Below are positions 8,381 to 17,574 of a stretch of DNA of 44,019 bases, one piece after another. The stretch is from Xanthomonas maliensis (lineage in GTDB: Bacteria > Pseudomonadota > Gammaproteobacteria > Xanthomonadales > Xanthomonadaceae), in the NCBI RefSeq assembly GCF_009192945.1, contig NZ_NSET01000071.1, forward strand, positions 1 to 44,019, written 5' to 3'. Made by a program: the position numbers and the translations under genes. Position 1 is the stretch's first letter, and each line of letters opens with the position of its first letter. The notes under the pieces were generated by a model. That model did no database searches. It saw only the letters and a program-made list of their open reading frames with translations, and was not told where the DNA came from.

Positions 8381-11104
8381 ATGCCTTCGCATCCGCCCGC
8401 CCGTTTCCGTTCGCTCGCGCACGGCGTTCTGCTCGCACTGGGGTGCGTCGCAGCAACCGCCCATGCCGCCACGCCGCCACCGTATCTGGATACGCAGCGC
8501 TCTTTCGAGGCGCGCGCGGCCGATCTGGTGTCGCGCATGACGCTGGAAGAAAAGGCCGCACAGATGCAGAACGCTGCGCCGGCGATTCCGCGCCTGGGCG
8601 TGCCGGCCTACGATTGGTGGAACGAGGCCCTGCACGGCGTGGCGCGCGCCGGCGGCGCAACGGTGTTCCCGCAGGCGATCGGCATGGCCGCGACCTTCGA
8701 CCTGCCGCTGATGCACGAGGTCGCCACCGCGATCAGCGACGAGGCGCGTGCCAAGCATCATCAGTTCCTGCGCCAGAACCAGCATGCGCGCTATCAGGGG
8801 CTGACCTTCTGGTCACCGAACATCAATATCTTCCGCGATCCACGCTGGGGCCGCGGGCAGGAGACCTACGGCGAGGATCCCTTCCTCACCGCACGCATGG
8901 GCGTGACCTTCGTGCAGGGCCTGCAGGGCGAAGGCGACGATGCACCGAAAAACGCGCAGGGTGAGCGCTACCGCAAGCTCGACGCCACCGCCAAGCATTT
9001 CGCCGTGCACAGTGGCCCGGAAGCCGATCGTCACCACTTCGATGCGCGCCCCGCCCAGCGCGACCTGTACGAGACCTACCTGCCGGCGTTCGAGGCACTG
9101 GTCAAGGAGGGCAAGGTGGATGCGGTGATGGGCGCCTACAACCGCGTGTATGGCGAGTCGGCCAGCGCCAGCAAGTTCCTGCTGCAGGATGTGCTGCGCC
9201 AGCAATGGGGCTTCAAGGGCTACGTGGTCTCCGACTGCTGGGCGATCGTGGATATCTGGAAGCACCACAAGATCGTCGCCACCCGCGAACAAGCCGCCGC
9301 GCTGGCGGTCAAGCACGGCACCGAACTGGAATGCGGGGAGGAGTACTCCACCCTGCCGGCGGCCGTGCATCAGGGCCTGATCGACGAAGCGCAGATCGAC
9401 ACCGCGCTGACGACCTTGATGACCGCGCGCATGCGCCTGGGCATGTTCGATCCGCCCGGGCAGTTGCCGTGGTCGACGATTCCCGCCTCGGTCAACCAAT
9501 CACCGGCGCACGATGCGCTGGCGCGGCGCATGGCGCGCGAATCGCTGGTGCTGCTGAAGAACGATGGTCTGCTGCCGTTGTCGCGCGCCAAGCTCAAGCG
9601 CATCGCGGTGATCGGTCCCACCGCCGATGACACCATGGCGCTGCTCGGCAACTACTACGGCACGCCGGCCGCGCCGGTCACCGTGCTGCAAGGCATTCGT
9701 AACGCGGCCCCGAACGCGCAGGTGCTGTACGCGCGCGGCGCCGACCTGGTCGAGGGGCGCGACGATCCGGCCGCCACGCCGCTGATCGAACCGCAATACC
9801 TGCGGCCGTCGGCCAACTCGCCCGAGCGCGGTTTGCGTGGCGAGTACTTTCGCAATCGCGACTTGTCCGGCACGCCGGCCCTGGTGCGGGTGGATGCGCA
9901 GATCGGCTTCAAATGGGACCGCGGCTCGCCGACCGACAATCTGCTGGCGCGTGGCGAAGCCGGCCCGAGCGAAGCGGTGCCGGCGGACAACTTCAGCATC
10001 CGCTGGAGCGGCCAGCTGGTCCCGCCGACCACCGGCACCTACCACCTGGAAGCGGCCGCCGATGACGGCGTGCGCCTGTACCTGGACGGCAAGCCGGTGA
10101 TCGACCGTTGGAGCACCAGCGACCGCCTGCACGCCGATGGCGTCGACGTGCAGCTGCAAGCCGGCCGTGCCTACGAGGTGCGGCTGGAATACTTCGAAGG
10201 CGAGCGCGATGCCGCCGTGCGCCTGGCCTGGCGCCAACCCGGGGCCAAGCCGCCCTTGCAGGAAGCGCTGGACGTGGCGCGCAGCGCCGATGTGGTGGTC
10301 TTCGTCGGCGGCCTGACCGGCGATGTCGAAGGCGAAGAGATGAAAGTGAATTACCCCGGATTTGCCGGCGGCGACCGCACCGACCTGCGCCTGCCCAAGC
10401 CCCAGCGCGACCTGCTCGAAGCCTTGCAGGCCACCGGCAAGCCGATGGTGGCGGTGCTGACCACCGGCTCGGCGCTGGCGATCGACTGGGCGCAGCAGCA
10501 CGTGCCGGCGATCCTGCTAGCCTGGTATCCCGGCCAGCGCGGCGGCACCGCGGTGGCCGACACGCTGTTCGGCGATGCCAATCCTGGCGGTCGCTTGCCG
10601 GTGACGTTCTACAAGGAAAGCGAAACCCTGCCGGCGTTCGACGACTACGCCATGCGCGGCCGCACCTATCGCTACTTCGGCGGCACGCCGCTGTATCCGT
10701 TCGGCCACGGCCTGTCGTATACGCAGTTCGCCTATTCCGACTTACGCCTGGATCGCGATCGCGTCGCCGCCGATGGCAGCCTGCGCGCCACCGTGACAGT
10801 GACCAACACCGGCAAGCGCGCGGGCGACGAGGTGGTGCAGCTGTATCTGCATCCGCTCGCCCCCAAGCGCCCGCATGCGATCAAGGACCTGCGTGGTTTC
10901 CAGCGCATCAGCTTGCAGCCCGGCGAGCGACGGGAGCTGCAGTTCGTCATTTCACCGCAGCAGGCGCTGCGGATCTACGACGAGGCGTCCAAGGCTTACA
11001 CGGTCGATGCCGGCGACTACGAAGTGCAGGTGGGCGCGTCCAGCGCCGATATCCGCGCCAAGCAACGCTTCAGCGTCACCGCCGCCGCCGGCAGCACGCG
11101 GTGA
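8381..11104 (+). CDS. xyl3A: GH3 beta-xylosidase with PA14 insert (secreted)
   Basis: A 907-aa GH3 enzyme. A signal peptide ends at about residue 29 (AHA/ATP). The N-terminal TIM-barrel domain carries the nucleophile Asp285 in VVSDCWA and the substrate-binding motifs KHFAVHSGPE and GAYNRVYGE. The second alpha/beta domain is interrupted at about residues 485-618 by a PA14 domain (RGEYFRNRDL ... VRLAWRQPG), then resumes with VVVFVGG. A fibronectin-III-like domain closes the protein (about 795-890). In this operon beta-xylosidase is the most likely activity, turning xylobiose and xylo-oligosaccharides into xylose; beta-glucosidase is less likely. It is the last gene of the tightly spaced run. 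Confidence 0.92.
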   Translation: MPSHPPARFRSLAHGVLLALGCVAATAHAATPPPYLDTQRSFEARAADLVSRMTLEEKAAQMQNAAPAIPRLGVPAYDWWNEALHGVARAGGATVFPQAIGMAATFDLPLMHEVATAISDEARAKHHQFLRQNQHARYQGLTFWSPNINIFRDPRWGRGQETYGEDPFLTARMGVTFVQGLQGEGDDAPKNAQGERYRKLDATAKHFAVHSGPEADRHHFDARPAQRDLYETYLPAFEALVKEGKVDAVMGAYNRVYGESASASKFLLQDVLRQQWGFKGYVVSDCWAIVDIWKHHKIVATREQAAALAVKHGTELECGEEYSTLPAAVHQGLIDEAQIDTALTTLMTARMRLGMFDPPGQLPWSTIPASVNQSPAHDALARRMARESLVLLKNDGLLPLSRAKLKRIAVIGPTADDTMALLGNYYGTPAAPVTVLQGIRNAAPNAQVLYARGADLVEGRDDPAATPLIEPQYLRPSANSPERGLRGEYFRNRDLSGTPALVRVDAQIGFKWDRGSPTDNLLARGEAGPSEAVPADNFSIRWSGQLVPPTTGTYHLEAAADDGVRLYLDGKPVIDRWSTSDRLHADGVDVQLQAGRAYEVRLEYFEGERDAAVRLAWRQPGAKPPLQEALDVARSADVVVFVGGLTGDVEGEEMKVNYPGFAGGDRTDLRLPKPQRDLLEALQATGKPMVAVLTTGSALAIDWAQQHVPAILLAWYPGQRGGTAVADTLFGDANPGGRLPVTFYKESETLPAFDDYAMRGRTYRYFGGTPLYPFGHGLSYTQFAYSDLRLDRDRVAADGSLRATVTVTNTGKRAGDEVVQLYLHPLAPKRPHAIKDLRGFQRISLQPGERRELQFVISPQQALRIYDEASKAYTVDAGDYEVQVGASSADIRAKQRFSVTAAAGSTR

Positions 11105-11396
11105 GGGCGTACACGCCTTGCGCAGCACCGTCATGGCCGGACCAGGTCATGGCGGCGGCGGCCGAGCAGGACAGACCAGACAGCACACACGCCGCTCCTG
11201 GTGTGTTGCGCGGTGGCCCGCCGGCCATGCCGGTGGCGATGCAGCACGGACGCCCTCGCCGGGCGGCCACCGCGGATGCATCGCAACCGATGGCGGTCGT
11301 CATGGCAAGCTCTGCGCCGTCACTGCGCGCAGGCTGCAGGCGTGCACCGCCGGTGCTGCCGCTTGCTCTCTCATCACCCGTGCTCCGATCGTCGCG

Positions 11397-12884
11397 ATGA
11401 CCCACGCCCCCGCATCCCTCCCCAGGCTCAGTGCCGCCACGCTGACGCAGCTGCCGGCCGCCATCGTCCGGCCGGGCTACGACCCTGCCGCCACCCGGAT
11501 CGGCATCGTCCACCTCGGCGCCGGCGCCTTCCATCGCGCCCACCAGGCCGCGTACATCGATGCGCTGCTTGGCGAGCAACCGGACTGGGGCATCTGCGCG
11601 GTGTCGCTGCACAACCCGCAGGTGCGCGATGCCTTGCGACCGCAGGACGGGCTATACACGCTGGCGCTGCTCGATGAGGCACCGCAACTGCGCATCATCG
11701 GCGCCATTCGCGAGGTCCTGTGCGGCGGCGACGAACCCGCGGCCGTGCTTGCACGCCTGGCCGATCCGGACGTCCGCCTGGTCACGCTCACGGTGACCGA
11801 GAAGGGCTATTGCCTGCTCGGCGACACCCTGGACCTGGACCATCCGGACATCGTCCACGATCTCGCCCATCCGGCCAGCCCACGCAGCGCGATCGGCTAT
11901 CTGGTCGCCGGCCTGCGCACGCGCTGGCAGCACGGCACCGCGCCATTCACCGTGCTCAGTTGCGACAACCTGACCGACAATGGCCACCTGCTGCGCGCTG
12001 CCGTGCAGCGGCTGGCGCAACAGCACGACCCGGCATTGGCGCAGTGGATCCAGGCGCAGGTCAGCTTTCCTTGCAGCATGGTCGACAGCATCACCCCAGC
12101 CAGCGACGACGCGCTGCGCGCGCGGGTGCAGGCGCAGATCGACCTGGACGATGCCTGGCCGATCCAGCGCGAGCGCTACAGCCAGTGGGTGATCGAAGAC
12201 CGCTTCTGCAACGGGCGGCCGGCCTTGGAGCGGGTGGGCGTGACCTTCAGCGACGACATCGCCGGTTATGCACGCGCCAAGCTGCGGCTGCTCAACGGCC
12301 CGCATTCGGCGCTGGCCTACCTCGGCAGCCTGTTGGGGCTGACAAGCGTGGCCGAGGCCATGCGCCATCCACAGCTGGCGCCCTTCGTGCAGCGCTTGAT
12401 GCAACAGGACATCGCGCCGACGCTGCCGCCGCTGGCCGGCTTCGATGCGCAGGGCTATAGCGCGGCGATTCTGGCGCGCTTCGCCAATCCCGCCATCGAT
12501 CATCGGCTGGCGCAGATCGCCTGGGATGGCTCGCAGAAGCTGCCGGTGCGCTTGTTCGGGACGCTGCGCGATGCGATGGACGCGGGCCGGCCGATCGATC
12601 GGCTGTGCCTGCCGGTCGCTGCCTGGCTGCACTTCGTCCGGCGGCAGGCGCACGCCGATGTCGCCCTGGTCGATCCATTGGCCGACGCCTTGCATGCCGT
12701 AGGCCGTGCAGCCAATGGCCAGGCCGAGCACGACCTGCCGGCCTTCCTCGGCCTGGACGCGGTGTTTGCACCAGTGCGCCGCGAGGCGCACCTGGTCACT
12801 GCGTTGACGGCCGCGTATCGCACCCTCGGGGATGGCAGCGCGTCCGCTGTCGAGGCGGCTCTGGCTGCAAGCGCACAGCGCTAG
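11397..12884 (+). CDS. uxuB: D-mannonate oxidoreductase (fructuronate reductase)
   Basis: A 495-aa polyol dehydrogenase of the mannitol dehydrogenase family that reduces D-fructuronate to D-mannonate with NADH. The N-terminal nucleotide-binding segment is IGIVHLGAGAFHRAHQAAYI; the catalytic signature is AKLRLLNGPHSALAYLG with Lys295. Length is close to that of E. coli UxuB. There is no signal peptide, so it is cytoplasmic. It lies 292 bp after xyl3A; that gap holds no gene and no clear promoter (only a 5-bp dyad, GGCGTacACGCC, right after the xyl3A stop), so co-transcription is possible. It works between UxaC (35.4 kb) and ManD (5.4 kb). Mannitol dehydrogenase is an alternative that the context makes unlikely. 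Confidence 0.9.
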   Translation: MTHAPASLPRLSAATLTQLPAAIVRPGYDPAATRIGIVHLGAGAFHRAHQAAYIDALLGEQPDWGICAVSLHNPQVRDALRPQDGLYTLALLDEAPQLRIIGAIREVLCGGDEPAAVLARLADPDVRLVTLTVTEKGYCLLGDTLDLDHPDIVHDLAHPASPRSAIGYLVAGLRTRWQHGTAPFTVLSCDNLTDNGHLLRAAVQRLAQQHDPALAQWIQAQVSFPCSMVDSITPASDDALRARVQAQIDLDDAWPIQRERYSQWVIEDRFCNGRPALERVGVTFSDDIAGYARAKLRLLNGPHSALAYLGSLLGLTSVAEAMRHPQLAPFVQRLMQQDIAPTLPPLAGFDAQGYSAAILARFANPAIDHRLAQIAWDGSQKLPVRLFGTLRDAMDAGRPIDRLCLPVAAWLHFVRRQAHADVALVDPLADALHAVGRAANGQAEHDLPAFLGLDAVFAPVRREAHLVTALTAAYRTLGDGSASAVEAALAASAQR

Positions 12885-12944
12885 TCGGCAGCGCTGGACG
12901 CCGGCCTTTGCGTCTATCGTCAACGCGCAGGCGGCGCTGCGATC

Positions 12945-13325
12945 TCAGCCATCGATCGCCTGCCCGATCCGCAACAGATTGCCGCTGTCATCGACGATGG
13001 CGAACTCGCGCATGCCCCACGGCTTGTCGGCAAGCGGATCGCAGCGTGGAATGCCGTGCGTCGGCAAGCCTGCTTGCGACATCGCCGCGTACAGTGGCGC
13101 AACGTCGGCAACGCGCAGGTAGCAACCGGCGTAGCAGGTCGCCGGATCGAGTTCCGGATGGGCGAAGAAATGCAGCTCCACCTCGCCGCGAGTGAGAATG
13201 GCGTAGCCGGGATCATGGGGATGCGCGTCCCCGGCGAATCCAAGCCGTCGATAGAACGCCACGGTCTGCGCGATCGCGCGGCTGGGCAGCGTGGGGATCG
13301 CCTGGTCGATGCGGGCGGCGGGCAT
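12945..13325 (-). CDS. VOC-family (glyoxalase / bleomycin-resistance-like) protein
   Basis: A 126-aa protein of the vicinal-oxygen-chelate superfamily, with IPTLPSRAIAQTVAFYRRLGF at the start and WGMREFAIVDDSGNLLRIGQ at the end, as in bleomycin-resistance-like proteins. An AAGGAG Shine-Dalgarno lies before the ATG. The superfamily covers lyases, dioxygenases and drug-binding proteins, and nothing here picks one. It lies 69 bp downstream of the LysR gene on the same strand and converges on uxuB. Confidence 0.75.
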   Translation of the reverse strand: MPAARIDQAIPTLPSRAIAQTVAFYRRLGFAGDAHPHDPGYAILTRGEVELHFFAHPELDPATCYAGCYLRVADVAPLYAAMSQAGLPTHGIPRCDPLADKPWGMREFAIVDDSGNLLRIGQAIDG

Positions 13326-13394
13326 GTGCGTGATCTCCTTGCGGGGGTGGATGGCGCGGCCGCCCCAGGTGGGCGGAGACAGCAGCGGGCTCGC

Positions 13395-14315
13395 TCAACG
13401 CGACTCGGCGTCGCCAGCGCCGTGTAAGCGCACGAAGTCGACGAAGGCGCGCAACGGCGCCGGCAGATGGCGACGCCCCGGATAGTAGAGGAAGGGGCCA
13501 CTGAAGGGTTGCCACCAGGGTTGCAACACCGGCTCCAGCGCCCCGCTGTCCAGGTGCGGGCGCAGCCACTCCTCGAACAATTGGATCACGCCCAGCCCGG
13601 CCAGTGCCGCGTCCACCGCCAGATCCACGCCGGCCCCCAGTCGCACCAGCAACGGGCCGGTGGGATCGACCCTTACGCATTCGCCATCGCGCTCGAACTC
13701 CCACGGCGGGATGGCGCCACTGGCGAACTGCCCGCGCAGGCAGGCATGGGCAAGCAAGTCGCGTGGATGCTGCGGATGGCCGCGCTGGGCCAGGTAGGCG
13801 GGCGACGCCGCGGTGGCGAAGCGTTGCACGCGCGGGCCGATCGGCACCGCGATCATGTCCTGCTCCAGGCGCTCGTCGTAGCGAATGCCGGCATCGCAAC
13901 CGGCGGCCAGCACGTCGACGAAACTGTCTTCCACGATCACTTCCAGACGAATCTCCGGATAGGACTGCAGAAAGGCCGGGACGATGGCTGGCAATACCAG
14001 CCGCGCCGCTGCGCCCGGGACGTTGAGCCGCAGGTTGCCGCTGGGCCGATCGCGGAACCCATTGACCACGTCCAGCGCCGCCTGCACTTCGCCCAGTGCC
14101 GGAATCAAACGCTCGGCCAAGCGTGCGCCAGCCTCGGTGGTGGCCACGCTGCGGGTGCTGCGATTGAGCAAGCGCACGCCGAAGCCAGCTTCCAGCCGGC
14201 GCACCGCCTCGCTCAGACGCGAGGCGGAGGTGCCGCTGATCCGTGCACCTTCGCGGAAGCCGCCGGCGCGCACCACCGCCAGAAAGGCATGCAGGTCCTG
14301 CAGATCGGTGGTCAT
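13395..14315 (-). CDS. LysR-family transcriptional regulator
   Basis: A 306-aa LysR-type regulator. The winged helix-turn-helix covers about residues 1-62 (LHAFLAVVRAGGFREGARIS, then RLSEAVRRLEAGFGVRLLNR). An effector-binding domain follows (GNLRLNVPGAAARLVLPAIV, VDLAVDAALAGLGVIQLFEE). It resembles the large subgroup that regulates a divergent oxidoreductase, and here it faces an aldo/keto reductase across 98 bp. Control of that gene and of itself is the natural inference. The inducer is unknown. Confidence 0.88.
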   Translation of the reverse strand: MTTDLQDLHAFLAVVRAGGFREGARISGTSASRLSEAVRRLEAGFGVRLLNRSTRSVATTEAGARLAERLIPALGEVQAALDVVNGFRDRPSGNLRLNVPGAAARLVLPAIVPAFLQSYPEIRLEVIVEDSFVDVLAAGCDAGIRYDERLEQDMIAVPIGPRVQRFATAASPAYLAQRGHPQHPRDLLAHACLRGQFASGAIPPWEFERDGECVRVDPTGPLLVRLGAGVDLAVDAALAGLGVIQLFEEWLRPHLDSGALEPVLQPWWQPFSGPFLYYPGRRHLPAPLRAFVDFVRLHGAGDAESR

Positions 14316-14360
14316 TGTGCGCGATCCCGTACGACCCGTTTCGATGAGCGCAGATTATCG

Positions 14361-14375
14361 CGCGGCACTGCCGCG
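14361..14375. promoter_or_regulatory. Candidate LysR-type binding dyad
   Basis: CGCGGC-act-GCCGCG is a perfect 6-3-6 inverted repeat in the 98-bp divergent region between the LysR gene and the aldo/keto reductase. It is not a textbook T-N11-A site, so this rests on position and symmetry only. Confidence 0.3.
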
Positions 14376-14413
14376 ACTACAGTGACCCCACATCCTCTTC
14401 TGCTGGAGACCGC

Positions 14414-15295
14414 ATGAGCACGCTCGCGAACGCAGGCACCTTTCTTCTCGGCGACCGCCGCGTGACCCGGCTGGGGTATGGCGCCATGCAACTGGCCGGA
14501 CCCGGCGTCTTCGGTCCACCCAAGGACCGCGACACCGCAGTGGCGGTGTTGCGTGCCGCCGTGGCCGCCGGTGTGGATCACATCGATACCAGCGACTTCT
14601 ATGGCCCGCACGTCACCAACCAGCTCATCCGTGAAGCCTTGCACCCCTACCCGGCGCAACTGACCCTGGTCACCAAGGTCGGCGCCGTTCGTGGCGAGGA
14701 TGGCGCGTGGTTGCCAGCGCAGGCACCGGACGCGCTGGCTGCCGCCGTGCACGACAATCTGCGCAACCTCGGGCTGGACGTGCTGGAGGTGGTCAATCTG
14801 CGGCTGATGGGCGACATGCATCGGCCCACCGAAGCCTCATTGGAGCCGCAGTTCAGCGCGCTGGCGCAACTGCAACAACGGGGCCTGATCCGCCACCTGG
14901 GCCTGAGCAACGTCACCTCGGCGCAAGTGGCGCAGGCACGCCGCATCGCCCCGGTGGTCTGCGTGCAGAATCATTACAACCTGGTCCATCGCGACGACGA
15001 TGCGCTGATCGATCAGCTCGCTGCCGACGGTATCGCGTATGTGCCGTTCTTCCCGCTCGGTGGCTTCAGCCCCTTGCAGTCCGAGCGCCTGTCCAGCGTC
15101 GCCAATGCGCTCGGCGCCACGCCGATGCAGGTCGCGCTGGCCTGGTTGCTGGCGCGCGCACCGAATGTCCTGCTGATTCCAGGTACGTCGTCGCTGGCGC
15201 ATCTGCAGCAGAACCTGGCCGCCGCCGAGCTGGCGCTGGATACCGCCGCGATGGAGTCGCTCGATCAGATCGGACGTCCGAAGGCAACACCGTGA
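14414..15295 (+). CDS. Aldo/keto reductase
   Basis: A 293-aa NADPH-dependent aldo/keto reductase with a TIM barrel. The catalytic tetrad is visible: Asp in VDHIDTSDFYG, Tyr in DFYG, and Lys in LVTKVGA. His is not at the usual LxLMH position; the matching segment reads LEVVNLRLMG, with Asn and Arg, as in a subset of oxidoreductases of this superfamily. The cofactor region includes IPGTSSLAHLQQNL. A GGAG precedes the ATG. It is probably regulated by the adjacent LysR protein. The substrate is unknown. Confidence 0.87.
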   Translation: MSTLANAGTFLLGDRRVTRLGYGAMQLAGPGVFGPPKDRDTAVAVLRAAVAAGVDHIDTSDFYGPHVTNQLIREALHPYPAQLTLVTKVGAVRGEDGAWLPAQAPDALAAAVHDNLRNLGLDVLEVVNLRLMGDMHRPTEASLEPQFSALAQLQQRGLIRHLGLSNVTSAQVAQARRIAPVVCVQNHYNLVHRDDDALIDQLAADGIAYVPFFPLGGFSPLQSERLSSVANALGATPMQVALAWLLARAPNVLLIPGTSSLAHLQQNLAAAELALDTAAMESLDQIGRPKATP

Positions 15296-15323
15296 ACCGG
15301 TGGGACGGCGGTAGCGGCCACGC

Positions 15324-16088
15324 TCAGCTGGCGCCGCGCGCACGGCTGCGCTTGGCCACGGCCATGTTGTCGACCAGGTTGGGATAACGCCGCCCCGCCG
15401 CCTCGGCGCGTCGCTTGGCCTGCGCCTTCTGCGCCGGCGACAAGGTGCTGGAGCGCTTGCCGCGTTTGGGCGCAGGCCGCTTCCACGGTGGTGTCTGCTT
15501 GGCCGACGGGGCCGTCTTGGAGACCGATGTGGCCTGCGTTGCTCGACCCTTCTTGGTCGATGCCTGCTTGGCTGAGGCACGCTTTGCCGCGGCGTTCTTC
15601 GTCGATGTCTTCTTCGCTGCGGTTTTCTTGGTCGCCGTTTTCTTGATCGATTTTGGTTTCGTTGCAGCGCCCTTCGCTGTCGCTTTCTTTGTTGCCGCCT
15701 TCCTGGGTGTGGCTTTCTTCATCGCCGTCTTGCTGGTCGCGGCCTTCTTCGCCGTGGTGGCCAGGCGCTGCAGCACGCGCTCGGCCCAGCGCTGTCCCGC
15801 ATCGCCGCCCCACAACAACCAGGCGATGTAGCCGGCCGACGGTGCCTTGCGATCGGCCCAGCCCTTGCCCTGCTGGTCCACGCGATGGCGCGCGAAATAG
15901 CTGTGCATGCGACGGAGGGTCTGGACCGATAGCGTGCGTTGTGCCGCCAGGTCGCGGGCGCGGGCCACGCCGATCGCGGTACCGCCGCGGCCATGCGTCT
16001 GCCGCAGGCGCAGGCCGCGTGTGGCGGCCTGCGCCACGCCCTTCGGAGGTGTCAGGTCGATGTGCGTATCTGCAGCGCTAGGTGCCAT
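15324..16088 (-). CDS. Lysine/alanine-rich histone H1-like protein with an N-terminal phage-like domain
   Basis: A 254-aa protein in two parts. Residues 1 to about 88 form a compact domain (GLRLRQTHGRGGTAIGVARA, then GYIAWLLWGGDAGQRWAERV) that resembles short domains I associate with phage-related proteins; I cannot name the family. From about residue 90 to 210 it is low-complexity with AAKKTA/AxKKA repeats, like bacterial histone-H1-like DNA-binding proteins. A basic tail ends in RRYPNLVDNMAVAKRSRARG. The ATG at 16088 is preferred because an AGGA lies 9 nt upstream; an in-frame extension to 16148 exists. Nucleic-acid binding is likely; the role is unknown. Confidence 0.75.
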   Translation of the reverse strand: MAPSAADTHIDLTPPKGVAQAATRGLRLRQTHGRGGTAIGVARARDLAAQRTLSVQTLRRMHSYFARHRVDQQGKGWADRKAPSAGYIAWLLWGGDAGQRWAERVLQRLATTAKKAATSKTAMKKATPRKAATKKATAKGAATKPKSIKKTATKKTAAKKTSTKNAAAKRASAKQASTKKGRATQATSVSKTAPSAKQTPPWKRPAPKRGKRSSTLSPAQKAQAKRRAEAAGRRYPNLVDNMAVAKRSRARGAS

Positions 16089-16297
16089 TGAGGCGGTCCT
16101 GAGTGCGGAATCTGTTCGGTAGTGTTCGCATGCATGCCTGATTTGCAACGTGAAGATCGGCGCACGTCGCTATCGCGATCGTGCATTGCACTGGCCATGC
16201 ATGCGCGAGGCCGCGCGCATGGATCAGCTTGTTTGTGGGTTGCCAATCGACGCGGCAGCGCCGCTACACTGGCCGCTTTCCGCGCTGGGAGATCGCC

Positions 16298-17311
16298 ATG
16301 TCGCTGCCGAAGCTGCGTGATGTCGTTGTGCTCATCCTCGCCGCAGGCTTGTGTCTGCCGGCATTGGCGCAGGATCGCCCGCAGGTGCCGGCACAATGGC
16401 GGTCGGTGTCCGCCGACGACCAGTTGCAGGCCCGCCACGAGAACAGCCTGGTGGCGATCGACCATCGTCTGTATCTGCTCGGCGGTCGCGGCGAGCGTCC
16501 GCTGGAGATCTTCGATACGCGCACGCGTCGCTGGTCGCGCGGCAGCGCACCGCCGCTGGCGGTCAGCCATGCGCAGGCCGCGGTCTGGGCGGGCAAGCTC
16601 TACTTGGTCGGTGGCTTTACCGGCGATTTTCCCGACGAGGCGGCACTGAGCCATGTACTGATCTACGATCCTGCCACCGATCGCTGGCAGACCGGTGCAG
16701 AGATTCCCGCCGATCGCCGTCGTGGCGCAGCCGGTACGGTGGCGCATGCTGGCGTGCTGTATCTGGTTGGCGGCAACACGCGCGGCCACAACAGCGGTTA
16801 CGTGCCCTGGCTGGATGCCTTCGACCTCCGCACGCAACGCTGGACCCAGCTGGCCGATGCGCCGCATGCGCGCGATCACTTCCACGCCGTGGTGCTCGAC
16901 GGCAAGCTGTACGCAGCCGGTGGACGTCGCTCCTCGCACGACACAGGCGACACGCTGTCGCTCACGATCCCGCAGATGGATGTCTACGACCTGCAGCAAG
17001 GCAGCTGGACGGTGGCCGAGGCCGCGCTGCCGACGCCGCGAGCAGGCGCCGCTGCGATCGCACAGGGTGGACGGATTCTGGTGATGGGTGGCGAGAGCGC
17101 GGCCCAAGTGGCCGCGCACGCCGAGGTGGAAGCCTACGATCCAGCCACCACGCGCTGGCAGACCGGCCCGGCCTTGCCGCGCGGCAGGCACGGCACACAG
17201 GCCGCGCAGGTTGGCGATGCGCTCTATATCGGCGCCGGCAGCGGCAATCGCGGCGGTGGACCGGAACTGCAAGACCTGCTGATGCTGCAAGCTCCGCAAG
17301 CGATGCCCTGA
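16298..17311 (+). CDS. Exported Kelch-repeat beta-propeller protein
   Basis: A 337-aa protein with a signal peptide (VVVLILAAGLCLPALA, then QDR). Kelch repeats follow through its whole length, each with a GG pair and a downstream W: LYLLGGRGE, LYLVGGFTGD, LYLVGGNTRG, LYAAGGRRSS, ILVMGGESAA, LYIGAGSGN. This predicts a six-bladed propeller in the periplasm or outside. The start at 16298 gives the signal peptide and has a GGGAGA upstream. Such proteins bind glycans or proteins; some relatives are sialic-acid epimerases, but nothing here shows that. It diverges from the histone-like gene across 209 bp. Confidence 0.82.
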   Translation: MSLPKLRDVVVLILAAGLCLPALAQDRPQVPAQWRSVSADDQLQARHENSLVAIDHRLYLLGGRGERPLEIFDTRTRRWSRGSAPPLAVSHAQAAVWAGKLYLVGGFTGDFPDEAALSHVLIYDPATDRWQTGAEIPADRRRGAAGTVAHAGVLYLVGGNTRGHNSGYVPWLDAFDLRTQRWTQLADAPHARDHFHAVVLDGKLYAAGGRRSSHDTGDTLSLTIPQMDVYDLQQGSWTVAEAALPTPRAGAAAIAQGGRILVMGGESAAQVAAHAEVEAYDPATTRWQTGPALPRGRHGTQAAQVGDALYIGAGSGNRGGGPELQDLLMLQAPQAMP

Positions 17312-17403
17312 GCGCGACCTGCGATGCTGGCCACGCGCCGCCTACAGCCACCTGAGCAGGCGTGCCGCGATAGCGGGATGCAACGGCCGTCGTGAGGTAC
17401 CTG

Positions 17404-17574
17404 CTAGAGCGTGTGATGCACATTGCGATGAGATGCGCCGGCCGTCAGCGGTGCGGAGCGGGTGCTGGGTGGCGCTGGCTTAGCTGGCGCCCAGGCAAGC
17501 CGCGCAGCACCCGCCTTGTCTCGACGCGCCACAGGACGCTTCGCACTCACCTCAAAGGACATCACACGCTCTAG
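17404..17574. mobile_element. MITE-like element with 15-bp perfect terminal inverted repeats
   Basis: CTAGAGCGTGTGATG (17404-17418) and CATCACACGCTCTAG (17560-17574) are perfect inverted repeats 171 bp end to end. The complementarity continues imperfectly for about 15 more bases (GATGAG against GGTGAG, then GCG). The outer CTAG is itself palindromic and fits a target-site duplication of the IS5-family YTAR type, leaving a 163-bp element with GCGTG-type ends. Inside is a second palindrome, GCGGGTGCTG ... CAGCACCCGC, with a nested imperfect stem. No transposase is encoded. The right end supplies the TAG of the TetR gene; if CTAG is the target duplication, that stop was present before insertion. 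Confidence 0.7.

Noticed and set aside
15415..15831. Hydrophobic FFAAVFLVAVF-like protein on the plus strand
   Set aside because: It is the exact antisense of the AAKKTA repeats of the histone-like gene, where lysine codons read as Phe/Leu; not a membrane protein.
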